Assembly: GCF_009932355.1 (NCBI RefSeq)
Contig: NZ_LEKU01000017.1
Location: 12,308 to 76,307 of the forward strand
Direction of reading: 5' to 3'
DNA from: Riemerella anatipestifer_E
GTDB taxonomy: Bacteria > Bacteroidota > Bacteroidia > Flavobacteriales > Weeksellaceae
Length of the DNA: 64,000 bases
Shown here: positions 32,642-41,488 of the stretch, piece by piece
Layout: every line of letters starts with the position of its first letter
Numbering within the stretch: position 1 is the stretch's first letter
Notes under the pieces: model-generated
What the model was told of the DNA's origin: nothing
Database searches by the model: none
Seen by the model: the letters and a program-made list of their open reading frames with translations, nothing else
Translations under genes and position numbers: made by a program

Positions 32642-34117
32642 ATGAAAAACTTAACTGAACATAAGGAAACTTATCTAAAGCAGTTTCAACATCGTCCGTA
32701 TGGAAGAAACCTGTTGAGAACGAAACAAGAAGAGGCTTTAGACGCTCCACAAGAAGAGTGCGGTATTTTTGGACTGTATTCGGAAGAAAATTTAGATACC
32801 TTTTCATTATCTCAATTTGGGCTTTTTGCTCTTCAGCACAGAGGTCAAGAGGCTTGTGGTATTTCTGTGAGTAACAGCGGAAAAATCATCAATATTAAAG
32901 ATGAAGGTCTTGTTTTAGATGTCTATAAAGAAATTAAAGACCCCGAAGATTTTATGGGTAATGCTGTAATAGGACATACCAGATATACCACTGCTGGGGA
33001 TAAGAAAAAATACAACTATCAGCCGTTTTTTGCCAAAAATGAGTACGACCAAATTATCCTATCCATAGCTCATAATGGAAATCTAACCAATGCTATGGAA
33101 CTAAAGCAAGAGCTAGAAGCAGAAGGCGTGGTTTTTAGAGCAACTTCCGATTCTGAAGTTATCCTAAGACTTATACAAAAAAACTTAGATTTAGGGCTTC
33201 GTGGAGCAATAAAGGTAACGATGGAAAAGATAAAAGGTGCTTACTCTGTGGTGGGTATGACCCGAAATAAATTCTTTGCCTTTAGAGATTTTAACGGCAT
33301 TCGTCCATTGGTACTAGGAGAGATGAAGGATAGTAATGCCTATGTAGTCGCTTCTGAAAGTTGTGCTTTAGACGCTGTGGGAGCTACTTATGTAAGAGAT
33401 ATTCAACCTGGAGAAATCATCTATACAGGTGAAAACGAAGAGGGGCTGAAATCTTATATGGTAAAAAATGACTGTGAAAGAAACATTTGCTCTTTCGAGT
33501 ACATTTATTTTGCACGACCAGACTCCGAAATGGAGCAGATAAATGTACACGAAATTAGAGAAAAATCCGGGGAGAAAATTTGGGAACAAGCACCTGTAGA
33601 AGCTGATATTGTTATAGGTGTTCCTGATTCTGGAGTGCCAGCCGCTATTGGATTTTCTAAAGCATCGGGTATTCCGTTTCGTCCTGTTTTAATTAAAAAT
33701 AGATACATTGGTCGTTCTTTTATTGTGCCTACACAGGAAATGAGAGAGCGAATAGTAAATCTAAAACTCAACCCTATTATTTCCGAAATTAAAGGGAAAC
33801 GAGTAGTAATTATAGACGACTCTATTGTGAGAGGGACAACCTCCAAACGATTGGTAAAGATTTTAAAAGATGCTGGAGTTAAAGAAATCCACTTTAGAAG
33901 CGTATCTCCGCCTATTATTGCACCGTGTTATTTGGGAATAGATACACCCACAAAAGACGATTTAATCTCTGCCAATATGAGCTTAGAAGAGCTAAGAAAT
34001 TATTTAGGTGTAGATACTCTAGAGTTTTTGAGCTTAGAAAATCTTAAAGCTATTTTGGGCTCGGATAAACATTGTTTCGGTTGCTTTACAGAGCGTTATC
34101 CTGTAGGTAAAGACTAA
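32642..34117 (+). CDS. purF: Amidophosphoribosyltransferase
   Basis: A 491-residue enzyme for the first committed step of purine synthesis. The glutaminase nucleophile is Cys40 in E-E-C-G-I-F-G, so a propeptide of 39 residues must be removed; this is longer than the usual about 11. The phosphoribosyltransferase domain has the PRPP motif V-V-I-I-D-D-S-I-V-R-G-T-T and G-V-P-D-S-G. The protein ends with Cys-rich C-F-G-C-F, as in Fe-S-containing PurF, although only some of the cluster ligands are obvious. Ends the pur operon before a terminator. Confidence 0.96.
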   Translation: MKNLTEHKETYLKQFQHRPYGRNLLRTKQEEALDAPQEECGIFGLYSEENLDTFSLSQFGLFALQHRGQEACGISVSNSGKIINIKDEGLVLDVYKEIKDPEDFMGNAVIGHTRYTTAGDKKKYNYQPFFAKNEYDQIILSIAHNGNLTNAMELKQELEAEGVVFRATSDSEVILRLIQKNLDLGLRGAIKVTMEKIKGAYSVVGMTRNKFFAFRDFNGIRPLVLGEMKDSNAYVVASESCALDAVGATYVRDIQPGEIIYTGENEEGLKSYMVKNDCERNICSFEYIYFARPDSEMEQINVHEIREKSGEKIWEQAPVEADIVIGVPDSGVPAAIGFSKASGIPFRPVLIKNRYIGRSFIVPTQEMRERIVNLKLNPIISEIKGKRVVIIDDSIVRGTTSKRLVKILKDAGVKEIHFRSVSPPIIAPCYLGIDTPTKDDLISANMSLEELRNYLGVDTLEFLSLENLKAILGSDKHCFGCFTERYPVGKD

Positions 34118-34123
34118 ATTAAA

Positions 34124-34154
34124 AAAGGGATTAGCATTTTGCTAATCCTTTTTA
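34124..34154 (+). terminator. Terminator of the pur operon
   Basis: GGATTAGC (34128-34135) pairs with GCTAATCC (34141-34148), extended by A-T pairs, then TTTTT. Confidence 0.8.
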
Positions 34155-34187
34155 GTTGATTTAAATTCTTACATTTTAATAAACTTG

Positions 34188-34195
34188 TATCTTTG
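34188..34195 (+). promoter_or_regulatory. -7 box upstream of the AraC-type gene
   Basis: TATCTTTG fits TAnnTTTG, 27 nt before the ATG. The nearest TTG upstream is 29 nt away, too far for a good -33. Confidence 0.4.
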
Positions 34196-34222
34196 TTTAT
34201 TGTTTATAATAATTTATTTTAA

Positions 34223-35101
34223 ATGTTTACAGCTTATAGTATAGAAGATTTCGTAGGACAAAAGCTAAAGCATAAAGATTTCCTTATCCATAAATTAGAA
34301 AATTTAGATTATTTACCACCTCAATCTATAAAAACGCCACATAAACATCTATTCTATGAAATTTATTTACTAAAAGAAGGCTCTGCCATACATAATGTAG
34401 ATTTTAATACATTTCATATTAAAAACAATAACCTCTTTATTATCAATGAAGGGCAAGTACATCACTTAGAGAAAAATGTTAGTCAGGAGCTTAAAGGTTA
34501 CAGGATTTTATTTACAAAAGACTTTATAAATAACAGCTTAATTCCTTCTAATCTTTTATTTGAAATTGTGTATTTGCATAATATTCGATACCAACCACTT
34601 ATTTCAATTGCTGAGCATAGCGAATTATATAATTATGCCCACTTACTTTTGTCAGAATACGACCAACAAGCTCTAACTTTAGAAAATATAAAAGCCTTAT
34701 TATTTTTATTTTTAAATGAAGTTAAAAGAAACATTATATCTGATACGAATGACGACTTTATTTATACTAACAATCAAATTCGTAGTTACAAATTATTTCT
34801 AGACTTAGTAGAAACCAATTACTATAAAGATTTATCTCTAGAAGACTATGCCAACAGAATTAAAATTTCTACCCGACAATTGAGTCGTATGATAAAGCTT
34901 ATTTCTAATACTACATTAAATACCATAATATTGAATAGAAGGCTACTGCAATCTAAAAGATTATTAAAACATAGTGATTTATCTATTTCTGAAATAGCTT
35001 ACGAAGTGGGATTTTTAGAGCCATCTTATTTTTGTAAGGTCTTTAAAAAAAATAATAATGTCACTCCTTTGCAGTTTAGAAAAGAACAAAATGTTTTATA
35101 A
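34223..35101 (+). CDS. AraC family transcriptional regulator
   Basis: A 292-residue regulator. An N-terminal cupin-like ligand domain (about residues 30-130, with H-K-H-L-F-Y-E-I-Y-L-L) is followed by a C-terminal double helix-turn-helix (about 190-290). The latter carries S-L-E-D-Y-A-N-R-I-K-I-S-T-R-Q-L-S-R and I-S-E-I-A-Y-E-V-G-F-L-E-P-S-Y-F-C-K-V-F-K-K, close to the AraC signature. It lies 64 nt upstream of the dioxygenase-like gene in the same direction and may control it; that link is inferred from position. Confidence 0.92.
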   Translation: MFTAYSIEDFVGQKLKHKDFLIHKLENLDYLPPQSIKTPHKHLFYEIYLLKEGSAIHNVDFNTFHIKNNNLFIINEGQVHHLEKNVSQELKGYRILFTKDFINNSLIPSNLLFEIVYLHNIRYQPLISIAEHSELYNYAHLLLSEYDQQALTLENIKALLFLFLNEVKRNIISDTNDDFIYTNNQIRSYKLFLDLVETNYYKDLSLEDYANRIKISTRQLSRMIKLISNTTLNTIILNRRLLQSKRLLKHSDLSISEIAYEVGFLEPSYFCKVFKKNNNVTPLQFRKEQNVL

Positions 35102-35165
35102 AATGTCTGTATTTTACTATTTTCTGAAGTAAAGAATATTGTTCTTTGTAAGTAAAGAATAATAT

Positions 35166-35870
35166 ATGGATAGGAAAAAATTTTTACAGAAAGGTTTATT
35201 AGGGTTGGGGACTATAGTTGCAATACCATCAATAATTACTTCTTGCTCAAAAGATAGAGAGTCAAGCAGTACAACAAGTACCGATTCTAGTACAGGAAGT
35301 TGTAGTTTGTCACCAAGTGAAACCGCAGGTCCGTTCCCAATTAAGACACCTGCTCAATTAGTTAGAGAAAATATTGTAGGAGACCGCTCAGGTGTTGCTC
35401 TCCTTATAAATTTAACGGTACAAGACCAAAGTAATAATTGCCAACCAATGGCTGGTGTTTTGGTGGATATTTGGCACTGCGACGCCGAGGGCAATTACTC
35501 ACAGTATGGAGGTGGAGGTATGCAACAGGCAAATTATACTAGTAATAATTTTTTAAGGGGCAGAAGCACTACGGATAAAAACGGACAAGTATCATTTATA
35601 AGTATTTTCCCAGGCTGGTACAGAGGGCGTGCATCACACATACATTTGGAAATTCTTGATGCAAATGGAAATTCTATTAGAGTTTCGCAGATAGCTTTCC
35701 CAAAGAGTGTTTGCGATACTGTTTATGCAACAACAGGCTACAAAGGAGTGGCTGATACACAAAACGAGAGTGATAATGTCTTCTCCGATAGTTTAAGTGG
35801 TAATATGTTAGATGATATCAAAGGAGATGTTGCTAATGGTTATACCCTTACCAAAACCATTGTCGTTTAG
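35166..35870 (+). CDS. Intradiol ring-cleavage dioxygenase-like lipoprotein
   Basis: A 234-residue protein of the protocatechuate 3,4-dioxygenase beta-like family. All four non-haem iron ligands appear: Tyr111 (E-G-N-Y), Tyr152 (F-P-G-W-Y), His158 and His160 (S-H-I-H-L-E). The N-terminus is a signal with D-R-K-K-F-L-Q-K-G and a lipobox ending in T-S-C (Cys27), so it is probably a lipid-anchored periplasmic enzyme rather than a cytoplasmic catabolic one. Ser/Thr-rich linker at about 33-47. The substrate is unknown. Preceded by an AraC regulator; followed by a bidirectional terminator shared with lysS. Confidence 0.88.
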   Translation: MDRKKFLQKGLLGLGTIVAIPSIITSCSKDRESSSTTSTDSSTGSCSLSPSETAGPFPIKTPAQLVRENIVGDRSGVALLINLTVQDQSNNCQPMAGVLVDIWHCDAEGNYSQYGGGGMQQANYTSNNFLRGRSTTDKNGQVSFISIFPGWYRGRASHIHLEILDANGNSIRVSQIAFPKSVCDTVYATTGYKGVADTQNESDNVFSDSLSGNMLDDIKGDVANGYTLTKTIVV

Positions 35871-35890
35871 AATATTATTGTAACTCAAAA

Positions 35891-35936
35891 AATAAAGCAG
35901 GCTCTATAAATTTTGAGCCTGCTTGTAATTTTATAA
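35891..35936. terminator. Bidirectional terminator between the dioxygenase gene and lysS
   Basis: AAGCAGGCTC (35895-35904) pairs with GAGCCTGCTT (35915-35924); A-rich left flank and T-rich right flank can serve both strands. Confidence 0.8.
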
Positions 35937-35946
35937 AGTTCTATTT

Positions 35947-37647
35947 TTAAACTATTTGGAAATATTTATCCTCACCTTCAGTTACTAGAGAAATTAAATT
36001 ATTAGAAACTAATAGTTTAGAAGATTTATCCCATTTCTTTCCACTTAAACCTGATTGTGTTTTTAAGTCAGCTATCAGCATTTTACCATTGTTTTTATTA
36101 AGAATGCCAAGGATAATTTCTTCGTTTTCTCCTATCTCTACTTTAGGTTGAGTCTTTTCTGGTCTCATTTGAGGGAAGAATAGTACCTCCTGAATAGAAG
36201 CATTATTCGTCAAAAACATCACCAATCTATCCATACCAATACCCAAACCAGCCGTAGGTGGCATACCGTACTCTAAAGCTCTTAGGAAATCTTGGTCGAT
36301 AAACATCGCTTCGTCATCGCCCTTTTCTGAAAGTTTAAGCTGCTCTTCAAAGCGTTCTCTTTGGTCGATAGGGTCGTTAAGCTCAGAGTAAGCATTGGCA
36401 ATTTCTTTGCCGCAAACCATCAACTCAAATCTTTCGGTTAAGCCTTCTTTACTTCTGTGCTTTTTAGTAAGCGGAGACATTTCGATAGGGTAGTCAGTAA
36501 TGAAAGTCGGCTGAATAAAGTTACCTTCACACTTCTCTCCGAAAATTTCGTCAATGAGCTTGCCTTTCCCCATCGTGTCATCTACTTCAATACCGATGGA
36601 TTTAGCGAAGGTTCTAAGTTCCTCTTCGGTTTTTCCTGTAATATCAAACCCTGTAAATTTCTGAATGGCTTCCGTCATAGAAATTCTTGGATAAGGGGCT
36701 TTCCAATTGATAGTATGTTCGCCAAACTGAGATTCCGGTTTACCATTAACCGCAGTAGCACAATGTTCTAATAGTTTTTCGGTAAAATCCATCATCCAGT
36801 TATAATCCTTGTACGCCACATAAATCTCCATGGCTGTAAACTCAGGGTTGTGAGTTCTGTCCATACCTTCGTTACGGAAGTTTTTAGAGAACTCATACAC
36901 ACCATCAAACCCACCTACGATAAGCCTTTTAAGATAAAGCTCGTTAGCAATTCTCATATATAATGGAATATCCAAGGCATTGTGATGCGTAATGAATGGT
37001 CTTGCTGAAGCTCCACCTGGAATAGCCTGTAAAATAGGCGTTTCTACTTCAAAGTATCCAGCATCATTAAAGAACCCACGCATTGCGTTAAACAATTTGG
37101 TTCTTTTTACAAAAATTTCTTTAACATGTGGGTTTACTGTAAGATCCACGTAACGCTGTCTATAACGAAGTTCAGGGTCATTAAAAGCATCGTGTACCAC
37201 GCCATTTTCATCAGTTCTAGGTTGAGGAAGTGGACGAAGCGTTTTGGTTAATAGAGTGAAATTTTTAACCATTACCGTCATTTCTCCTACTTGAGTTTTG
37301 AACAATTCTCCCTCTACGCCTATAATATCTCCAATGTCTAAAAGATGCTTATAAACTTCGTTATAAAGGGTTTTGTCTTCTTCAGGACAGATTTCATCTC
37401 TATTAAAATACACTTGTATTCTACCTTCGCTATCTTGTAATTCGGCAAAAGAAGCTTTCCCCTGGATTCTTCTAGACATTAGCCTACCAGCGATTTTAAC
37501 CTTGCTTCCTTCTTGAAAATTTTCTTTTATAGATTGTGTAGTATGTGTAATAGCATATTCGTCTGCCGGAAAGGCATTTATGCCCATTTGAGAAAGTTTT
37601 TCTAACTTTTCTCTACGGATAATTTCTTGTTCTGATAAATGCATCAT
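35947..37647 (-). CDS. lysS: Lysine-tRNA ligase with a C-terminal extension
   Basis: A 566-residue class II synthetase. N-terminal OB-fold anticodon domain (about 50-150, with I-A-G-R-L-M-S-R-R), catalytic core (about 170-500) with motif 2 F-R-N-E-G-M-D-x-T-H-N-P-E-F and motif 3 G-L-G-I-G-M-D-R-L-V-M. The usual protein ends near residue 500. Here about 60 extra residues follow (N-K-N-N-G-K-M-L-I-A-D-L-K and K-Y-F-Q-I-V at the end), resembling a small winged-helix-like module. A full promoter lies at 37670-37700. Confidence 0.97.
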   Translation of the reverse strand: MMHLSEQEIIRREKLEKLSQMGINAFPADEYAITHTTQSIKENFQEGSKVKIAGRLMSRRIQGKASFAELQDSEGRIQVYFNRDEICPEEDKTLYNEVYKHLLDIGDIIGVEGELFKTQVGEMTVMVKNFTLLTKTLRPLPQPRTDENGVVHDAFNDPELRYRQRYVDLTVNPHVKEIFVKRTKLFNAMRGFFNDAGYFEVETPILQAIPGGASARPFITHHNALDIPLYMRIANELYLKRLIVGGFDGVYEFSKNFRNEGMDRTHNPEFTAMEIYVAYKDYNWMMDFTEKLLEHCATAVNGKPESQFGEHTINWKAPYPRISMTEAIQKFTGFDITGKTEEELRTFAKSIGIEVDDTMGKGKLIDEIFGEKCEGNFIQPTFITDYPIEMSPLTKKHRSKEGLTERFELMVCGKEIANAYSELNDPIDQRERFEEQLKLSEKGDDEAMFIDQDFLRALEYGMPPTAGLGIGMDRLVMFLTNNASIQEVLFFPQMRPEKTQPKVEIGENEEIILGILNKNNGKMLIADLKTQSGLSGKKWDKSSKLLVSNNLISLVTEGEDKYFQIV

Positions 37648-37669
37648 TTTATTCTAAATTACGAGGTTG

Positions 37670-37700
37670 CAAAGTTAATAATTTAATATAGAGACACCAA
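37670..37700 (-). promoter_or_regulatory. lysS promoter (TTG-N20-TAACTTTG)
   Basis: On the minus strand TTG (37700-37698), 20-nt spacer, TAACTTTG (37677-37670); 22 nt before the lysS start. It fits the Bacteroidota primary-sigma consensus. Confidence 0.65.
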
Positions 37701-37722
37701 AAACCTAAGATTGATATCATAA

Positions 37723-37760
37723 AAAAACTCAAGGCTATATTGAAAACCTTGAGTTTTTAG
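37723..37760 (-). terminator. Terminator after the cytochrome c peroxidase gene
   Basis: Perfect 12-bp stem AAAAACTCAAGG (37723-37734) with its complement at 37747-37758, with A/T runs on both sides, lying just downstream of the minus-strand peroxidase gene. Confidence 0.85.
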
Positions 37761-37783
37761 TTAAAAATATACTACGAAGTACT

Positions 37784-38827
37784 TTATTTATTAGCTACTG
37801 TTTTATACTTGCTGTCTATATCTGCCGTTAACGACTTCAAGAAAGCAACTATATTTTCAACATCTTTATCGCTAATATCCTTATTGTTTTGTATTTTACT
37901 CATAATTCTTACGGCTTCTTCTAATGAAGCTACAGAACCATCGTGGAAGTAAGGGTAAGTTTTCTCAATATTTCTAAGACTTGGTACTTTAAATAAGAAT
38001 TTATCTTTCTCGTCTTTGGTTACATCTTGCCTTCCAGCATCTACCTTTTTACTCTTAGTGTAGTTCCAATAATCTGCATAAACTCCAAATTTTTGTAAAG
38101 AGCCACCACCCACGGCAGAACCGTTATGGCAAGCAATACAAGCATTATCTATAAAGGCTTTTAGACCATCTTTTTCCTTTTGTGTTAATGCATTTTCGTC
38201 TCCATTTAGATACTTGTCAAATCTACTTTCAGGTAATAGTTGTCTCTCAAAACTACCAATCGCCTTAGTTAAATTTTTATAAGTAATAGGCTGAGCTTCA
38301 TTAGGAAATGCTTTTTTAAATAAAGCTTGATATTCAGGGATTTGTCTTAACTTGTCTTCTAAGAATTTCTCAGATGGGATATTGTGTTCTATCGGATTTA
38401 AGATAGGCATTCCTGCTTGTTCCTCTACATCTTTAGCTCTTCCGTCCCAAAACTGCTGACTGTGTAGCGAAGCATAAATCACGGTAGGAGAGTTTCGTCC
38501 TCCAAATTCTTTAGTATCTCCAGGAGAAGTTGGCAGGTTATCTACACCAAAAGTATTTAAGTTATGACAAGAATTACAACTAATGGTTTCATTTTTAGAA
38601 AGTCTTTTGTCAAAATATAACTTCTGACCAAGATTAATCATATCCTCACTGAAATCACCTTTATCAGTTATTGATACTGGTTTAAAGTACTGATTAGCAC
38701 TTCTCATTAAATCAGACATTCCAGAAGTGTCAAACACATACTCTGCTTTTCCTTTGTCCACTTGTTCAGTACAGCTTACTAACATAGCTCCTAAAAGTAC
38801 TGTAAAAATAGCGTTACTCCTTCTCAT
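37784..38827 (-). CDS. Di-haem cytochrome c peroxidase lipoprotein
   Basis: A 347-residue protein of the CcpA/MauG family reducing H2O2 in the periplasm. Two haem c sites, C-N-S-C-H and C-I-A-C-H, sit in the expected two-domain layout; F-D-K-R-L-S-K-N and F-E-R-Q-L are also typical. I place the start at the ATG of M-R-R-S-N-A-I-F (38827); a GTG 36 nt further up would lie upstream of the -7 box. The N-terminus has a lipobox (M-L-V-S-C, Cys19). The gene stands alone between terminators. Confidence 0.93.
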   Translation of the reverse strand: MRRSNAIFTVLLGAMLVSCTEQVDKGKAEYVFDTSGMSDLMRSANQYFKPVSITDKGDFSEDMINLGQKLYFDKRLSKNETISCNSCHNLNTFGVDNLPTSPGDTKEFGGRNSPTVIYASLHSQQFWDGRAKDVEEQAGMPILNPIEHNIPSEKFLEDKLRQIPEYQALFKKAFPNEAQPITYKNLTKAIGSFERQLLPESRFDKYLNGDENALTQKEKDGLKAFIDNACIACHNGSAVGGGSLQKFGVYADYWNYTKSKKVDAGRQDVTKDEKDKFLFKVPSLRNIEKTYPYFHDGSVASLEEAVRIMSKIQNNKDISDKDVENIVAFLKSLTADIDSKYKTVANK

Positions 38828-38851
38828 ATCAGAATTATTATATTTCTTTTG

Positions 38852-38859
38852 CAAAAATA
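38852..38859 (-). promoter_or_regulatory. -7 box upstream of the cytochrome c peroxidase gene
   Basis: Minus strand TATTTTTG, fitting TAnnTTTG, 24 nt before the chosen ATG; it also supports that start. Confidence 0.5.
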
Positions 38860-38974
38860 CCACATATTACCGAGATATATTATGATAAATTACATTTATA
38901 GAATATTTCTATTACCACTACTTTAATTATAATTTATTTTAAATATAAATAATGTAAGTGTCATTTTTTACAAA

Positions 38975-39010
38975 AAAAGTTAGTCATGAATTTTCACAAC
39001 TAACTTTTAT
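38975..39010 (-). terminator. Terminator after purA
   Basis: AAAAGTTAGT (38975-38984) pairs with ACTAACTTTT (38999-39008); A-run on the left serves as the T-tail for the minus strand. Confidence 0.75.
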
Positions 39011-39034
39011 AATACTGAATGATAAAGTCTAATT

Positions 39035-40324
39035 TTAAAATAATTCTTTCCTTATAATATTCTGAGTTCTTTCTGGCCCTACAGACACCAAATAAACATT
39101 GATACCTAAATATTTCTCTATAAATTCTATATATTTTTGAGCGTTCACGGGTAACTCATCATAAGAACGAGCTTTGGTAATGTCTTCCGTCCAACCTTCT
39201 AGAGTTTCATATATAGGCTCATAATGATAGAGTTTAGTAGTAGAAGAGGTAAAGTAATCTATAATTTTTCCGTCTTCTGTTTTGTATTTAGTTGCTACTT
39301 TTAGCTCTTCAATATTAGTGAGTACATCTAGTTTTGTAATAACTAAATTATTGATCCCGTTAATCATACAAGCGTGTTTTAACGAAACCAAATCTAGCCA
39401 ACCTGTCCTTCTAGGTCTTCCTGTGGTTGCTCCAAACTCATGACCAATTTGTCTAATTTTTTCGCCTAAATCATTATCTAACTCAGTAGGGAAGGGACCA
39501 TTACCTACTCTTGTGGTATAAGCCTTAGCCACACCTATTAAATTTTTGAGAGCTGTAGGTGGCACACCCGCACCTGTACATACGCCTCCTGTAGATGGAG
39601 ATGATGAAGTAACATAAGGATAGGTACCAAAATCTATATCCAACATTAAAGCTTGAGCCCCTTCAAACAAGATATTTTTTCCTTCTTTAATCGCCTCATT
39701 AATCTCTAGTTCTGTATCTACAATTCTGTCTTTTAGCTGTTCTCCAATGGTTAAAAATTCATTATAAATGGTATCAAAATCTAAAGTTGGTTTATTAAAA
39801 TATTTTTCAAATAATGAATTTTTAACCTTAAGATTTACTTTAATTTTTTCAGCTAAGACTTCTGGGTTTAGTAAGTCAATCATTCTTATTCCTACTCTTG
39901 CAATCTTATCTTCGTAACACGGTCCTATACCTTTCTTAGTCGTTCCGATTTGCTTTTCTCCTACCAACTCTTCTTCTCTATAAGTATCTAAAAGAATATG
40001 ATAAGGCATAATGACATGAGCTCTTCTACTGATAAAGATATGGTCTGTACTAAGCCCTTTAGCTTCTATTTGTTTTATTTCGGAGATAAACGCTTTAGGA
40101 TCTACTACTACACCGTTAGCTATCACGCATTTACCTTTGCACTGCAATACACCAGAAGGCAAAAGATGTAGAACAAATTTATCTTCACCCACATATACCG
40201 TATGCCCTGCATTATTACCACCTTGAAAACGAACCACATAGTCAGATTTTGCAGAGAGTACATCTGTAATTTTACCTTTACCTTCGTCTCCGTATTGGAG
40301 TCCTACTACCACATAAGTTGACAT
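39035..40324 (-). CDS. purA: Adenylosuccinate synthetase
   Basis: A 429-residue GTP-dependent enzyme converting IMP and aspartate to adenylosuccinate. G-L-Q-Y-G-D-E-G-K-G-K at the N-terminus is the P-loop-like GTP site. N-N-A-G-H-T-V, G-T-T-K-K-G-I-G-P and T-G-R-P-R-R-T-G are further signatures. It has its own promoter and terminator; it is not linked to purL-C-F. Confidence 0.98.
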   Translation of the reverse strand: MSTYVVVGLQYGDEGKGKITDVLSAKSDYVVRFQGGNNAGHTVYVGEDKFVLHLLPSGVLQCKGKCVIANGVVVDPKAFISEIKQIEAKGLSTDHIFISRRAHVIMPYHILLDTYREEELVGEKQIGTTKKGIGPCYEDKIARVGIRMIDLLNPEVLAEKIKVNLKVKNSLFEKYFNKPTLDFDTIYNEFLTIGEQLKDRIVDTELEINEAIKEGKNILFEGAQALMLDIDFGTYPYVTSSSPSTGGVCTGAGVPPTALKNLIGVAKAYTTRVGNGPFPTELDNDLGEKIRQIGHEFGATTGRPRRTGWLDLVSLKHACMINGINNLVITKLDVLTNIEELKVATKYKTEDGKIIDYFTSSTTKLYHYEPIYETLEGWTEDITKARSYDELPVNAQKYIEFIEKYLGINVYLVSVGPERTQNIIRKELF

Positions 40325-40351
40325 ATTTTTTACTTTTTTATTAGAATGTTA

Positions 40352-40381
40352 CAAAAATAATTTAAAAAAATGGGATATCAA
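40352..40381 (-). promoter_or_regulatory. purA promoter (TTG-N19-TATTTTTG)
   Basis: On the minus strand TTG (40381-40379), 19-nt spacer, TATTTTTG (40359-40352), 27 nt before the purA ATG. Confidence 0.6.
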
Positions 40382-40448
40382 AAGGCTTTTTGGTTTTGTT
40401 TTTGATGAGGAAAGTCTGTATTATTGTAATCTCATTTATTTAAAACTT

Positions 40449-40964
40449 ATGAAAAAAATACTCGTAATAACAGGAATGATATTTGGAGCTTTAGCTTATT
40501 CACAAGAAGCTCCTAAAGTTTTAAAGACTAGTTTTAGTGCATCTGCTCTGTCTCAAAAAGTACAAACAATAGACGGAAAGAAAGTTACAATTAAAGATGT
40601 ACTAGCTAAACACAAAGGGAAAATACTAGTACTAGATATGTGGGCAAGTTGGTGTAGAGATTGTATTAACGCCTTACCTGCTGCAAGAACATTAGAGAAC
40701 AACAATCCTAATGTAGACTTTGTATTTCTATCTTTAGATAGGAACGAAGAGGCTTGGAAAAAAGGATTAGACAAGCATGAATTAGCTAATAAAGAAAATT
40801 ATTGGTTCTTTTCTGGTTGGAAAAATGATTTTAACAACTACATAGATTTGAATTGGATTCCTAGGTATATTGTGGTTAATCAAAAATCTGGCATTGCTAA
40901 ATATTATGCCATCACACCTGATGATCCTGATATTCAGAAAACGATAAATGAGCTATCAAAATAA
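40449..40964 (+). CDS. TlpA/thioredoxin-like exported protein with a C-R-D-C site
   Basis: A 171-residue protein with a signal peptide (about residues 1-18, cleaved before Q-E-A-P). It has a thioredoxin fold: L-V-L-D-M-W-A-S-W-C-R-D-C (Cys69 and Cys72), then the cis-Pro region W-I-P-R-Y-I-V. The C-x-x-C has R-D instead of the G-P of thioredoxin, which often marks a reductase or a specialised partner in the TlpA/ResA group. It probably acts in the periplasm. A 76-residue DUF2007 protein follows after 68 nt. Confidence 0.88.
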   Translation: MKKILVITGMIFGALAYSQEAPKVLKTSFSASALSQKVQTIDGKKVTIKDVLAKHKGKILVLDMWASWCRDCINALPAARTLENNNPNVDFVFLSLDRNEEAWKKGLDKHELANKENYWFFSGWKNDFNNYIDLNWIPRYIVVNQKSGIAKYYAITPDDPDIQKTINELSK

Positions 40965-41032
40965 ATACGCCTTGTAGAAATTTGGTTATTACAAATAAAA
41001 GTAGTATATTGGGGTCATTAACCTAAAAAATA

Positions 41033-41263
41033 ATGATTATGGACGTAGTAACAAGAGTTCCCGTATTTGAGGGAGATACCATACAAGAAGTACAACTAAT
41101 TAAATCAAAGTTAGAAGAAGCTGGTATCACAGCAGAAGTAGAGAATAGTTATCTTTCATTTTTATCTACGCCTACGGCAACGACTATGAAAGTTAAGGTA
41201 GAATTAAAAGATGAAAAAAAGGCTTTAGAAATTGTAGATGAATATCTAAAGTCTCAACAGTAG
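41033..41263 (+). CDS. DUF2007-type small protein
   Basis: A 76-residue protein with the DUF2007 layout: F-E-G-D-T-I-Q-E-V-Q-L-I-K-S-K-L-E-E-A-G-I-T-A-E-V-like beginning, then beta strands and A-L-E-I-V-D-E-Y. Described as a putative signal-transducing domain; function unknown. The in-frame Met3 is an equally possible start. Confidence 0.75.
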   Translation: MIMDVVTRVPVFEGDTIQEVQLIKSKLEEAGITAEVENSYLSFLSTPTATTMKVKVELKDEKKALEIVDEYLKSQQ

Positions 41264-41273
41264 AAATACTATT

Positions 41274-41304
41274 TTGCTTTTGTGTTGAAATATTTATATC
41301 TTCG
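41274..41304 (+). promoter_or_regulatory. tRNA-Ala promoter (TTG-N20-TATCTTCG)
   Basis: TTG (41274-41276), 20-nt spacer, TATCTTCG (41297-41304; one mismatch to TAnnTTTG), 13 nt before the tRNA. Confidence 0.55.
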
Positions 41305-41317
41305 TAAAAGCAATCTT

Positions 41318-41391
41318 GGGGAATTGGCGCAGTTGGCTAGCGCGTTTGACTGGCAGTCAAAAGGTCACGGGTTCGAATCCCGTATTCTCCA
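41318..41391 (+). tRNA. tRNA-Ala, anticodon GGC
   Basis: A 74-nt cloverleaf: acceptor GGGGAAT/ATTCTCC with the G3-U70 pair that marks alanine tRNA, D-stem GCGC/GCGC, anticodon stem TTTGA/TCAAA with loop CTGGCAG (anticodon GGC, reads GCC/GCU), five-base extra loop, T-stem ACGGG/CCCGT with TTCGAAT, discriminator A. The genomic CCA is not encoded (CCT follows). Coordinates end at the discriminator. Confidence 0.97.
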
Positions 41392-41403
41392 CCTAAATTT
41401 ATT

Positions 41404-41440
41404 AAAAAGCTATTCCATTGATTTGGAATAGCTTTTTTAT
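41404..41440 (+). terminator. Terminator after tRNA-Ala
   Basis: AAAAAGCTATTCC (41404-41416) pairs with GGAATAGCTTTTT (from 41425); T-rich tail follows. Confidence 0.85.
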
Positions 41441-41449
41441 TTAGACAAA

Positions 41450-41482
41450 AAAATCCCACTATAAAAACTATAGTGGGATTTT
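41450..41482 (-). terminator. Terminator of typA
   Basis: AAAATCCCACTATA (41450-41463) pairs with TATAGTGGGATTTT (41469-41482); directly downstream of minus-strand typA. Confidence 0.85.
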
Positions 41483-41488
41483 GGTATT

